Of a stretch of 64,000 nt of DNA, positions 9,910-18,402 are shown in pieces. Source of the DNA: Marinimicrobium koreense (GTDB taxonomy: Bacteria > Pseudomonadota > Gammaproteobacteria > Pseudomonadales > Cellvibrionaceae); contig NZ_RJUK01000001.1 of the NCBI RefSeq assembly GCF_003762925.1, forward strand, positions 1,240,001 to 1,304,000. Direction: 5' to 3'. The notes below the pieces were generated by a model. The model did no database searches. It saw only the letters and a program-made list of their open reading frames with translations, and was not told the origin of the DNA. Each line of letters begins with the position of its first letter. The first letter of the stretch is position 1. A program made the position numbers and the translations under genes.

Positions 9910-9955
9910 CAAGCATGCCAACAATATCGGCGGCTTCCCTACCGCCGGGTCTCAC

Positions 9956-12892
9956 CTAAAAATTGGCCCTGAGGGTCAATGCATAGCGCGTATCGTTCAG
10001 GAAGTAAGAAGCGTAGTGGTCTCCCGCTGCGTTCTGCTTCATGATCGTGCGCGTTTCCGAATTGAGGATGTTGTTCACTTCCAGGCCGAGTGACAGCATG
10101 TCGGTGATGTCGTAGAAGATCGACCCATCCATCTGACCGTAATCGTCGTTATACACCGGCAGGCGCCAGGTGATATCGCGATCGGTGCCGTTAAAGCCAT
10201 TGGGGCCAACGGACATCAGGAAGTCACTCCGCCAGTTATACGCCAGACGAACAGACAGCGGCCCCTTCTCGTACATACCCACCAGATTGTAGGAATGCTC
10301 CGACAGCCCCTCAAAGGGCATCTGCCCGTATTCACTGCCGTCGGTATCGACCGGATTGGAGCCCTCATCGCGAGGCACATCGGTGCTGCTGTCGATGTAG
10401 GTGTAGTTGGCCTGCATACCCAGACCATCAAAGGGCTCGGGAAGCTGATCAAAGAACTGGCTCCAGCCCAACTCGACACCCCGGATATCAGCGGTGCCGG
10501 TGTTGACCGGACGGGTCACCGTATAATCCCACCCACCGTGTTCTTCGCGGATCGTCTGGTTGCGGATAAACCCTTCAATGTCCTTACTGAAGGCATTGAC
10601 GTGGGCCATACCACCGGCGTCATTGAAGTACCACTCCAGCGAGATATCAAACTGGGTCGCCTCCATCGGCTCGAGCATCGGGTTGGAGCCGGAGGAGGAC
10701 GTCAGCCGGAAATCCTCCGGCGGCACATACTGGTCTTCCGGCACCCCTTCCGGGCGGCCCGCGCTCAAGGTCTGGAACGCCTGCATCTGATTGTACGCAG
10801 GCCGCGCCATGGCTTTGGAGGCGGCGAAGCGCAGGAACAGATCATCACGCAATTCCACGCGCAAGTTCAGGTTCGGGAGCACGTTGGTATAGGAATTCTC
10901 CGCCACGATATCTTCCGGATCCTGATACCAGGGGCGGCTTTCCGTCTCCCCATCCTCTCCCACCACGATGGTTTCGGGGTAGCGGATCATGCCCGATGCC
11001 GCGCTGTCGGTCTGCACCACGCGAATACCGATATTACCGTCTACCGGCAGCGCCCAGTCGTCGACACCGAAACCGAGCAGGAAGTACGCCGCGTAGGTCT
11101 GCTCTTCCTGTTCGTTAATGCGGCTCGGATCGTCCATGGTTGCCGGCATGTAGTCGTCACAGCAGATATAGTTCTCACTGGCATCCGCATGCAGTTGATC
11201 GAAGCTCTCCGGATAGCCCTCAACCAGCGATATGTGAGGCGCATAGACAGCCCCCGGGCTCGGTGCCTTGCCCCGGAAAAAGTTATCAAAGGTGTTGAGC
11301 GACATCTGGCTGGCGTCTTCCACCGGAGGCATCTGGTCGTCGGGCAGCTTCCACCAGGCCATCCACGGCTGGTAGATTGCCTGCCAGTGGTAGCCGCTGT
11401 TGATGTTGGTGGCTTCCCGGTCCGTCAGCCGAACGCCGGTCTTGATGTAGCGCACAACGTCGGTGTCATTGAAGTTGTATTTCACGTCCGCACGCCAGGC
11501 GAACTGCTCGGCTTCGTTGTCCTCGATAAAGGGCATGGTGAAGCCCCAGTAGTAATTGCCCGGATCGGACAGGTACTCATCGTCGGCCTGAACCAGCGGT
11601 CGTTCACCGCGCAGATCAATATCGATGTACGGCAGGTTGATGCCCGTCGCGATGGTGGCATCCAGACCCTCCGTTGTTGCCTTGGTGTACTGGAGGTCGG
11701 TACTGAATTCCAGCTGGTCACCCGGCAACCACTTGTAACCGGCGGAAAAATCGCTGGTGACTGACTCGCGATTGGCCACGCGGATATCGGCCCCGAAGGG
11801 GATTCCCCCGGGCTGGGTCAGGCGACCCGACAGAAAGACATTATTGTCATCGACAACAAACTCTTTGCCCTCGCCCGGCTGGATGGCATAGGCATCGTTC
11901 TGGACAAAGATGGCATCCTCATCCCACTGCATGTCATATTCGGAACGGAACGCCTGGAAATAGAATTCTGACGCATCGCTGGGCCGCCACTGAGTCGCCA
12001 GGTAGGACCCCAACCGCTCGCGATTGAAATCCATGGAGCGCCAGTCCGCCCCACGCGGTACCTGGATAGTAGTCCCCTCGTAACCCTGCAGGTCATCGCG
12101 GGGGAAAAACGGACGATTGAAAATGCCGTCGGTGCGGGTCGAAATTTCCGAAAAAGCGACATCCACCAACAGACCGAACTCACCGGCGGAGGTGTCCCAG
12201 CGGTTGCTGTAAAGAGCCGATACCGACGGGTCGGCCTCTTCGATAAAGTCACCGTAATTCACGCTGGCCGTCGCCGCCATTACCTGACCATCACTGTCAA
12301 AAGGCATACGAGTACGCAGGTTGACGGTGCCGCCCAGGCCACCTTCGATCATGTCCGCCGAAGGGTTTTTATAGACGTCCACCCCGGCCATAAGCTCCGC
12401 GGGCACATCTTCAAAGCTCAGGCTCCGCCCACCGTTTGCGGTAAAGCTGTCGCGTCCATTGAGCTCACTACGCACCTGGGTCAAACCGCGCACGGCGACG
12501 CCACTGCCTTCAGCTGAGAAGTGCTCCGGATCCCCGAGAGACATGAAGTGATCAATGGTCACACCCGGAATGCGCTGCAAGGTTTCGGTCACCGAGCGAT
12601 CGGGCAGCTTGCCGATGTCATCCGCGACAATCGAGTCGACGATCTGTTCAGCACTCTGCTTGATCATCTGGGCCGACTGAATGCTGCTGCGCTGACCGGA
12701 CACCACGATCTCTTCCAGTGCGGTCGGCTGCTCCGGCTCCGCCGGTGTGGCTTCCTGTGCAAAGCCGGCGCCATGCCAGCCAACCGCACCTGCGACCAGT
12801 AACTGTGAACTCCAGTGAATGGCGCGCGCCAGCCTGGTGCGCCGAAATGCCGAACGAGGTGTCAAGCCCTGAGTCTTGTTCATTATTGTCAT
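9956..12892 (-). CDS. TonB-dependent receptor, Caulobacter/Xanthomonas carbohydrate type
   Basis: Outer-membrane gated beta-barrel importing a large or scarce substrate with energy from TonB. The 978-residue protein has a long signal region (cleavage near GAGFAQEA), then the plug with EEIVVSGQRSSIQSAQMIK, the DDIGKLPDRSVTETLQRIPGV motif and VDVYKNPSADMIEGGLGGTVNLRT. A large barrel follows, ending in an aromatic residue (ALTLRANF) as barrels do. The plug wording is that of the TonB-Xanth-Caul family, often linked to sugar-oligomer uptake. There is no neighbouring enzyme or regulator to indicate a substrate. The ATG at 12892 follows GGAG 8 bases upstream. Confidence 0.92.
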   Translation of the reverse strand: MTIMNKTQGLTPRSAFRRTRLARAIHWSSQLLVAGAVGWHGAGFAQEATPAEPEQPTALEEIVVSGQRSSIQSAQMIKQSAEQIVDSIVADDIGKLPDRSVTETLQRIPGVTIDHFMSLGDPEHFSAEGSGVAVRGLTQVRSELNGRDSFTANGGRSLSFEDVPAELMAGVDVYKNPSADMIEGGLGGTVNLRTRMPFDSDGQVMAATASVNYGDFIEEADPSVSALYSNRWDTSAGEFGLLVDVAFSEISTRTDGIFNRPFFPRDDLQGYEGTTIQVPRGADWRSMDFNRERLGSYLATQWRPSDASEFYFQAFRSEYDMQWDEDAIFVQNDAYAIQPGEGKEFVVDDNNVFLSGRLTQPGGIPFGADIRVANRESVTSDFSAGYKWLPGDQLEFSTDLQYTKATTEGLDATIATGINLPYIDIDLRGERPLVQADDEYLSDPGNYYWGFTMPFIEDNEAEQFAWRADVKYNFNDTDVVRYIKTGVRLTDREATNINSGYHWQAIYQPWMAWWKLPDDQMPPVEDASQMSLNTFDNFFRGKAPSPGAVYAPHISLVEGYPESFDQLHADASENYICCDDYMPATMDDPSRINEQEEQTYAAYFLLGFGVDDWALPVDGNIGIRVVQTDSAASGMIRYPETIVVGEDGETESRPWYQDPEDIVAENSYTNVLPNLNLRVELRDDLFLRFAASKAMARPAYNQMQAFQTLSAGRPEGVPEDQYVPPEDFRLTSSSGSNPMLEPMEATQFDISLEWYFNDAGGMAHVNAFSKDIEGFIRNQTIREEHGGWDYTVTRPVNTGTADIRGVELGWSQFFDQLPEPFDGLGMQANYTYIDSSTDVPRDEGSNPVDTDGSEYGQMPFEGLSEHSYNLVGMYEKGPLSVRLAYNWRSDFLMSVGPNGFNGTDRDITWRLPVYNDDYGQMDGSIFYDITDMLSLGLEVNNILNSETRTIMKQNAAGDHYASYFLNDTRYALTLRANF

Positions 12893-13024
12893 CGCTTATT
12901 CTCCGCTTACCCGATAATGGATCTGCATTGTTTATTGTTGTTGCGCCAGCACGCCTCCCTGCCCCTGTGATTGACCTGCGCCATAGTCGGACGCTGCTGT
13001 GGGTGTCACAGGTAGCGCACTGCC

Positions 13025-13053
13025 TTTATAACTCCATATTTTCATTAGCGCAA
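13025..13053 (-). promoter_or_regulatory. Candidate promoter of the TonB receptor gene
   Basis: On the minus strand TTGCGC (13048-13053), a 17-base spacer and TATAAA (13025-13030), within an AT-rich stretch. It would give a leader of about 125 nt. Confidence 0.35.
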
Positions 13054-13163
13054 CAATTTTTCTATATGATATACGGCTATCCCGCCTCCTTCTTTGGCCA
13101 GGCTTGCTTTATCATGGCGGTTGAGCACGCTGAAAAGTCGAATACGAACTGGAGCCGAACGTC

Positions 13164-13664
13164 ATGAACCTCCCGCCGGATACCCCCGAGCAATCTGAGT
13201 TGATTGATGGACCAGACGCCTTTCGCCAGGCACTACTCCACTGCGCGAGCGAGACTCGCCGCACTTTCTCACTCTACTCACCCGACCTGGCCAGAGAGGT
13301 TTACGACCTGCCGGAGCTGGCCGAAGCACTCTCCGAGATTGCCCGTAGACATCGCCAGGCGCAGGTACAGCTGCTGGTCCGGGACACCCGGGCGCTGGTT
13401 GAATACGGGCACGGCCTGGTTCGCCTGGCCCAGAGGCTGCCGAGCAAGGTGACCCTGCGCCGGCTGACCAACGACATTGAAACCCAGGCCATCGCATTTG
13501 CGCTGGGCGACCGGGAGCACCTGGTCTATCAGAATGATCCGGACAACTATCACGGCTTTTACGATTGGCAGGCGGGTGCGCGGGTAAAAACGCTGAGGGA
13601 GATTTTCGATCGGGCCTGGGAAACCGCTGAAGAGGATCCACGCCTGAGACAATTGGCGCTATAG
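13164..13664 (+). CDS. Conserved hypothetical protein, possible PLD-like fold
   Basis: A 166-residue soluble protein without signal peptide or membrane segment. It begins MNLPPDTPEQSELIDGPDAF and contains RRTFSLYSPDLAREVYD, ELAEALSEIARRHRQAQVQLLVRDTR and GHGLVRLAQRLPSKVTLRRL. This resembles small gammaproteobacterial proteins, sometimes fused to GNAT acetyltransferases, that look like a phospholipase-D-type domain without the HKD motif (I recall DUF7931, not certain). No catalytic motif is visible, so I assign no function. It stands between a divergent TonB receptor and the HU-type gene. Confidence 0.75.
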   Translation: MNLPPDTPEQSELIDGPDAFRQALLHCASETRRTFSLYSPDLAREVYDLPELAEALSEIARRHRQAQVQLLVRDTRALVEYGHGLVRLAQRLPSKVTLRRLTNDIETQAIAFALGDREHLVYQNDPDNYHGFYDWQAGARVKTLREIFDRAWETAEEDPRLRQLAL

Positions 13665-13687
13665 CGGTAAAAAAGCGGTTTTTTGGG

Positions 13688-13716
13688 TTGCTGATCGTCG
13701 TTTTATCCTTTATATA
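13688..13716 (+). promoter_or_regulatory. Candidate promoter of the HU-type gene
   Basis: TTGCTG (13688-13693), a 17-base spacer and TATATA (13711-13716), about 100 bases before the start of the HU-like gene. The surroundings are AT-rich. Confidence 0.5.
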
Positions 13717-13814
13717 TAGTGCCAGCCGTACACGGTGCGGTTAATACGCTATATATTCAGGCTTTTTCCTCGGCCTGACTCAATAAACACTTGACCATCA
13801 ACAAGGATCATATT

Positions 13815-14222
13815 ATGGCTGCTCGCAAAACTGCTGCCAAAAAGGCACCCGCAAAGAAAGCTCCCGCCAAGAAAGCTGCTGCCAAGCAGCCGGCTGCCAA
13901 GAAAGTAAAGGCGATCTCCGAGCGTTACAACAAAACCCAGATTCTGAATCAGATCGCGGAAAATACCGAGCTGAGCAAAAAGCAGGTCCAGTCGGTACTG
14001 GACGAGCTGTCTGACATCATTGAAGGTCACGTCAAGAAGCGTGCCGTGGGCGAATTCGTAATGCCCGGCTTGCTGAAGATCACCACCGTGAAGAAGCCCG
14101 CCACCAAGGCGCGCAAGGGCATCAACCCCTTCACTGGCGAAGAGACCGTGTTCAAAGCGAAACCGGCCTCCATCGCCGTCAAGGTACGTCCTTTGAAGAA
14201 GCTCAAGGAAATGGCTCTGTAA
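13815..14222 (+). CDS. HU-family DNA-binding protein with lysine/alanine-rich N-terminal tail
   Basis: Predicted nucleoid-associated protein of 135 residues. Residues 1-34 are a histone-H1-like tail of AKKAP/AKKAA repeats. The rest is an HU/IHF-type domain: RYNKTQILNQIAENTELSKKQVQSVL, then EFVMPGLLKITTVKKPATKARKGINPFTGEE and AVKVRPLKKLKEMAL. The usual arm-tip RNP motif appears as GINPFTGEE. The ATG at 13815 has AAGGA 8 bases upstream; an in-frame TTG 24 bases earlier lacks a ribosome site. The tail should add non-specific DNA binding and may be modified; that is inference. Confidence 0.9.
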   Translation: MAARKTAAKKAPAKKAPAKKAAAKQPAAKKVKAISERYNKTQILNQIAENTELSKKQVQSVLDELSDIIEGHVKKRAVGEFVMPGLLKITTVKKPATKARKGINPFTGEETVFKAKPASIAVKVRPLKKLKEMAL

Positions 14223-14238
14223 GCGCCATACCTGCTCA

Positions 14239-14264
14239 ACAGGGCCCCTCTCGGGGCCCTGTTC
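14239..14264. terminator. Bidirectional terminator hairpin between HU-type and HIT genes
   Basis: AACAGGGCCCC, loop TCTC, GGGGCCCTGTT: an 11-bp perfect stem filling the 42-bp gap between two convergent genes, immediately next to the HIT stop codon. There is no long T-run. Confidence 0.6.
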
Positions 14265-14747
14265 TCAATACCAGTCGCCCGGCCCCGTTGTATCCACCGG
14301 ATCGACCTCCAGATCCTCCAGTGACTCCAATACCTCAAAGTCGTCCCCGACCAGGGCGGATCTCAGGTGATCCAGTCGGTCCTGCAACTGCGCCTCAGAA
14401 TAGCCTGCAGCGGGCTTGACGCCCCAAATCGGCTGCGGCCAGGCCGGGTCCGTCTCAAAGCGGGCAATGTGGTGTACATGTAACTGGGGGACCACATTGC
14501 CGAGCGCCGCCACGTTCATCTTGTCGGCATCAAACACGCTGGTCATCACCTCGGCCAGACGACAGGATTCGCGCATCAGCTGCTGCTGATCCCACTCACC
14601 CAAATGATGAATTTCAAACACATCCTCCCGCAGAGGCACCAGCAGGCACCAGGGATAGTTGGCATCTTTGCTGAGCAGCAGCAGTGACAGCGGGAAGCGC
14701 CCTACCGGCACGGTATCCTCGGCCAGGCGTGAATGCAGTTGAAACAT
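14265..14747 (-). CDS. HIT-family (histidine triad) hydrolase
   Basis: Predicted nucleotide-phosphate hydrolase or transferase of the HIT superfamily, 160 residues, beginning MFQLHSRLAEDT. The active-site segment is VVPQLHVHHIARF: the first two histidines are in the normal H-x-H spacing, but the third is shifted (HVHHI rather than HxHxH). I recall this as typical of a proteobacterial subfamily also marked by DPAWPxPIWG, which is present. The ATG at 14747 has AGGAG 7-8 bases upstream; an upstream extension to 14864 runs into the proS promoter region and is rejected. Substrate unknown. Confidence 0.88.
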   Translation of the reverse strand: MFQLHSRLAEDTVPVGRFPLSLLLLSKDANYPWCLLVPLREDVFEIHHLGEWDQQQLMRESCRLAEVMTSVFDADKMNVAALGNVVPQLHVHHIARFETDPAWPQPIWGVKPAAGYSEAQLQDRLDHLRSALVGDDFEVLESLEDLEVDPVDTTGPGDWY

Positions 14748-14878
14748 GACCCTCTCCTCATCGACTTCTTTGGGTGGTTCGGTACTCAGTGCGCATCGGG
14801 AGTCTGTACCCGAGCTGGTAAGCACCGTAGAATAAGCGTTTTCTCTGTTTACCAGTATAGCCACTAAGAAGCCAATCT

Positions 14879-16606
14879 ATGCGAGCCAGTCGTTTTTTAA
14901 TCGCCACACTGAAAGAAACGCCCTCCGACGCCGAGGTCATCAGCCACCAATTGATGCTGCGCGCGGGCATGATCCGCAAACTGGCCTCGGGGCTGTATAC
15001 CTGGATGCCTCTCGGGCTGCGTGTACTGCGCAAGGTCGAGCGCATCATCCGGGAGGAAATGGACCGCTCCGGCGCCCAGGAAGTTCTGATGCCGGTGGTT
15101 CAGCCCGCCGAGCTCTGGGAAGAGTCCGGACGCTGGCAGCAGTACGGCCCCGAGCTGTTGCGCATCAATGACCGCCACCAGCGGGATTTCTGCCTCGGCC
15201 CCACCCACGAAGAGGTCATTACCGACCTGATTCGCGGTGAGATCAACAGCTACAAACAGCTGCCGGCCAATTTCTATCAGATTCAGACCAAATTCCGCGA
15301 CGAAATCCGTCCCCGATTCGGGGTCATGCGGGCCCGCGAGTTCACCATGAAGGATGCCTACTCGTTCCACTTGAGTCAGGAATCCCTGCAGGAAACCTAC
15401 GAGGTCATGCACCGCACCTACTGCGCCATTTTTGACCGCATTGGCCTGGCCTATCGCCCCGTGTTGGCCGATACCGGCTCCATCGGCGGCGCTTTCTCGC
15501 ACGAATTTCACGTACTGGCCGACAGCGGTGAAGATGACATCGCGTTCAGTAACGGCAGCGACTATGCCGCCAACATCGAAAAAGCTGAAGCCCTGGCGCC
15601 GAGCGACGCACGCCCCAGTGCCAGCGAAGCCATGACCGAGGTTGCCACTGCGGATCAGCACACCATCGAACAGGTCGCAGGCTTTCTGAAGGTCGCGCCG
15701 GAGCAGACCGTCAAGACCCTGATCGTACTGGGCGAAGCCCCGGAAGAGGGCTCCGCGCCCCTGGTGGCTCTGGTGCTGCGCGGCGATCACGAGCTTAACG
15801 ACATCAAGGCCGAAAAAATCGAGGGCATTGCCACACCGCTGACCTTTGCCCCGGAGGAACGCATTGAAGCAGAGCTGGGCGCGGGTGTGGGCTCCCTCGG
15901 CCCGGTGGGCCTGACCATTCGCGTATTGGTGGACCGGGCGGCCGCCCAGCTGGCGGACTTCGTCTGCGGGGCCAACCGGAATGGCTATCACCTGACCGGC
16001 GTCAACTGGGAGCGCGATGTACCCCTGAACGACGTGGTGGATCTGCGCAACGTGGTGGCCGGAGACCCGAGCCCCGACGGCAAGGGCCAATTGGAGATCA
16101 AGCGCGGCATTGAGGTCGGCCACATCTTCCAGCTGGGCACCAAGTACAGCGAGGCGATGAATGCGCGCGTGCTGGATGAGAACGGCAAAGAAAAACCCAT
16201 GATCATGGGTTGCTACGGTATCGGGGTATCCCGTGTGGTCGCGGCGGCCATTGAGCAGAACCATGACCAGAATGGCATCATCTGGCCCCAGAGTATTGCG
16301 CCCTTCCAGCTCGCACTGGTGCCAATCAACCCGCACAAATCCCCGGCGGTGGCCGAACAGTGTGAGACACTGTACCAGCAGCTCACCGAACTGGGCGTTG
16401 AAGTCCTGTACATGGACGAAGACAAAGCGCGCCTCGGTGTCATGCTCGCCAATACCGACCTGATGGGTATTCCACACCGTCTGGTGGTGGGCGATCGCGG
16501 TCTGGAGAAAGGTACTCTGGAGTACAAAGGACGCCGGGACGAACAGGCTCAGGACGTTCCACTGGAACAGGTGGTCGAGTTTATCCGCGAGCGCCTGGCG
16601 GACTGA
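14879..16606 (+). CDS. proS: Prolyl-tRNA synthetase, bacterial type
   Basis: Charges tRNA-Pro. The 575 residues follow the bacterial class II layout: motif 1 region ([20 protein letters not shown]), motif 2 ([22 protein letters not shown]), the inserted YbaK-like editing domain (about 230-390) that removes mischarged alanine, motif 3 ([17 protein letters not shown]) and the anticodon-binding domain. Length matches E. coli ProS (572). Divergent from the HIT gene; a lytic transglycosylase follows 5 bp later. Confidence 0.99.
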   Translation: MRASRFLIATLKETPSDAEVISHQLMLRAGMIRKLASGLYTWMPLGLRVLRKVERIIREEMDRSGAQEVLMPVVQPAELWEESGRWQQYGPELLRINDRHQRDFCLGPTHEEVITDLIRGEINSYKQLPANFYQIQTKFRDEIRPRFGVMRAREFTMKDAYSFHLSQESLQETYEVMHRTYCAIFDRIGLAYRPVLADTGSIGGAFSHEFHVLADSGEDDIAFSNGSDYAANIEKAEALAPSDARPSASEAMTEVATADQHTIEQVAGFLKVAPEQTVKTLIVLGEAPEEGSAPLVALVLRGDHELNDIKAEKIEGIATPLTFAPEERIEAELGAGVGSLGPVGLTIRVLVDRAAAQLADFVCGANRNGYHLTGVNWERDVPLNDVVDLRNVVAGDPSPDGKGQLEIKRGIEVGHIFQLGTKYSEAMNARVLDENGKEKPMIMGCYGIGVSRVVAAAIEQNHDQNGIIWPQSIAPFQLALVPINPHKSPAVAEQCETLYQQLTELGVEVLYMDEDKARLGVMLANTDLMGIPHRLVVGDRGLEKGTLEYKGRRDEQAQDVPLEQVVEFIRERLAD

Positions 16607-16611
16607 CCTCG

Positions 16612-17220
16612 ATGCGTGGGCCGGGCGTGAAGAAAACCGCGTTCAGTGTTCTGGTGGCACTGTGGATGGCGAGCGCCGCCAGTTTCACCTGGGCACAATC
16701 GAACACCCTGGCCTATGCCGAACCGGCCATTGAAGTGGATGACCAGCTTCGGCAGAAGCTGCTCGATAACATTCGCGCGGCGGACAGTTTCGAGGATCGC
16801 TTTGATGCCGAGGCCTGGCTGATGCTGATGTCGGGACGCCTGGAGCGTTATGTGCGCGATCCGGATCGACGCCTGCGCCTGCTGCGCAAAATCCACAGCG
16901 CGGCCCGCCAGACCGACCTTCAGCCCGAGCTGGTATTAGCGGTCATTGAGGTGGAGAGCCACTTCAATCACTATGCGGTGTCACCGGTGGGTGCTCAGGG
17001 GATCATGCAGGTCATGCCGTTCTGGAAGAACGAGATTGGCCGACCGGAAGACAACCTGATCGACCTGGAAACCAACCTGCGGTACGGCTGCACCATCCTC
17101 AAGCATTACCTGGAACGATCAGAGGGGCGCCTGGCGGAAGCCTTGGCACGCTATAACGGCAGTTATGGCAGCTACCGCTATGCTGCGAAAGTCATGGATG
17201 CCTGGGAGCGTTGGCGATAG
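16612..17220 (+). CDS. Periplasmic lytic transglycosylase, SLT domain
   Basis: Predicted murein-cleaving enzyme. The 202 residues start with a signal peptide (KTAFSVLVALWMASAASFTWAQ). A helical middle follows, then the SLT core with the catalytic Glu in LAVIEVESHFNHYAVS, the VGAQGIMQVMPFW motif and the late YNGSYG motif typical of this fold. It is short, so it is the catalytic module alone. The start lies 5 bp after proS, so the two are probably cotranscribed. Its 3' end overlaps the convergent recX by 29 bp. Confidence 0.93.
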   Translation: MRGPGVKKTAFSVLVALWMASAASFTWAQSNTLAYAEPAIEVDDQLRQKLLDNIRAADSFEDRFDAEAWLMLMSGRLERYVRDPDRRLRLLRKIHSAARQTDLQPELVLAVIEVESHFNHYAVSPVGAQGIMQVMPFWKNEIGRPEDNLIDLETNLRYGCTILKHYLERSEGRLAEALARYNGSYGSYRYAAKVMDAWERWR

Positions 17221-17683
17221 CCTCTCGCACCTGTTCGTGGGAAAACCCGCGGTATTGAAGGAATCGGGCCTGACGGGCTTTCTCTTTGGGGGCTTCCACC
17301 GGTGCGTCACCGAAGCGCTTTCGGCGCACTTCATTGGCGAGATCCCACCAGCGCTCATCCCCTTCATCGAGATAAAGGCTGACCAGAGAGTCTGAAACGC
17401 CTTTTTGCCGCAATTCCTGGGCAATACGCAGAGGCCCCTTGCCCTGCCGCTCCCGAGCGGTGACAAATGCCTCGGTGAAGCGCTCATCGCTCTGAAGCCC
17501 CTGCTCTTCCAGCCGGGCCAGCGCCTGATCCACCGTCTTAACCCGTTCACCCTCCGAACCAAAGCGCTTGAGTAATTTGGTCCGAAGCTCGTCACGAGCA
17601 TGCTCGCGACGAGCCAACAGGTTCATGGCCGTCAGTCGCACTTCGCCCATCGTGGGCTCGCTCGACTCATCCCGCTCTGTCAT
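17192..17683 (-). CDS. recX: Regulatory protein RecX
   Basis: Modulator of RecA filaments. The 163 residues show the three-helix repeats of RecX: ALNLLARREHARDELRTKL-like first repeat, ALARLEEQGLQSDERFTEAFV, RQGKGPLRIAQELRQKGVSDSLV and a final KARQARFLQYRGFSHEQVREAI. Translation could start at Met1 or at the internal Met12 (MGEVRLTAM). Normally directly after recA; here a lipoprotein gene intervenes. The end overlaps the lytic transglycosylase gene on the other strand by 29 bp. Confidence 0.93.
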   Translation of the reverse strand: MTERDESSEPTMGEVRLTAMNLLARREHARDELRTKLLKRFGSEGERVKTVDQALARLEEQGLQSDERFTEAFVTARERQGKGPLRIAQELRQKGVSDSLVSLYLDEGDERWWDLANEVRRKRFGDAPVEAPKEKARQARFLQYRGFSHEQVREAIANAPRHP

Positions 17684-17689
17684 AACGAC

Positions 17690-18256
17690 TCAACGTACCG
17701 GTGGGAAATTCGACAGTACCTCGGTCACTGCGGCAGAGAGCCGCTGACGCTGTTCCTGAGGCGTCAGACCATCATACAGACGCTGCTCGGCGACGCCCCG
17801 CCACAGCGGTTTGTTGTCTTCAGCGCGAGCGATGTCAATGATCAGAGTTCCCTGGCGGTAGACCCGTGGACTGGGTCCATGGGAATAGGGGTAACGGTAC
17901 CAGGGGCCATAACCGTAGTACCCAAAGCCATAGCGTTGATCGTAGCTGCGTACATCCAGTCGGTCTTCCACCACGATGTGGTAGCGGACCACGAAATCCG
18001 CCTCCCCATCTTCGCCCGCAGATTCATAGCGCGACGCCAAATGGCTTTCAATCACCCGCTGCAGGTGACTCAGGGTGAACGGAGAGATCAGCAGGCTGTT
18101 GCCGTCTTCCTGCTCGGCCAGTTCAACCCGAAAACGGGTGAGCTCTCCAAACGAAAATTCAGGATCGTAATCGGTCACCACCGAGGGCGTACTGGTACAG
18201 CCAGCCAGAAGGCCCAGCACCAACAATAGTCCAACACCCAAACGAATCAGTCGCAC
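17690..18256 (-). CDS. DUF4136-type lipoprotein
   Basis: Predicted envelope lipoprotein of 188 residues. The GTG start at 18256 has AGAGGA 8 bases upstream. It yields a hydrophobic signal with lipobox LLAGC, which an upstream extension to 18313 would bury. The body begins TSTPSVVTDYDPEFSFGELTRF, the typical opening of DUF4136 proteins, and has a Tyr/Gly/Pro-rich middle (YGFGYYGYGPWYRYPY) and the late RGVAEQRLYD. Function unknown. It sits between recA and recX, 6 bp before recX, so recX is probably cotranscribed with it. Confidence 0.88.
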   Translation of the reverse strand: MRLIRLGVGLLLVLGLLAGCTSTPSVVTDYDPEFSFGELTRFRVELAEQEDGNSLLISPFTLSHLQRVIESHLASRYESAGEDGEADFVVRYHIVVEDRLDVRSYDQRYGFGYYGYGPWYRYPYSHGPSPRVYRQGTLIIDIARAEDNKPLWRGVAEQRLYDGLTPQEQRQRLSAAVTEVLSNFPPVR

Positions 18257-18351
18257 AGCCGCTTTCCTCTTATTACTTGGCGTTGCCTTGGCGGCGCCAC
18301 AGGCTCCGCCCAAGGGGTATCATGAGTATCACGTCAGTTGGACCACAGACA

Positions 18352-18378
18352 AGAGACCCGGGTTCAACCCGGGTCTCT
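18352..18378 (-). terminator. Hairpin after recA
   Basis: AGAGACCCGGG, loop of five, CCCGGGTCTCT: an 11-bp perfect stem 24 bp after the recA stop. Only a weak T-run follows, so some readthrough into the lipoprotein-recX pair is possible. Confidence 0.6.
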
Positions 18379-18402
18379 TCTAGTTTGACAGGACGGCGAG
18401 GC

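Noticed and set aside
14897-16477. 526-residue open frame opposite proS
   Set aside because: Shadow of proS, no recognisable domain.
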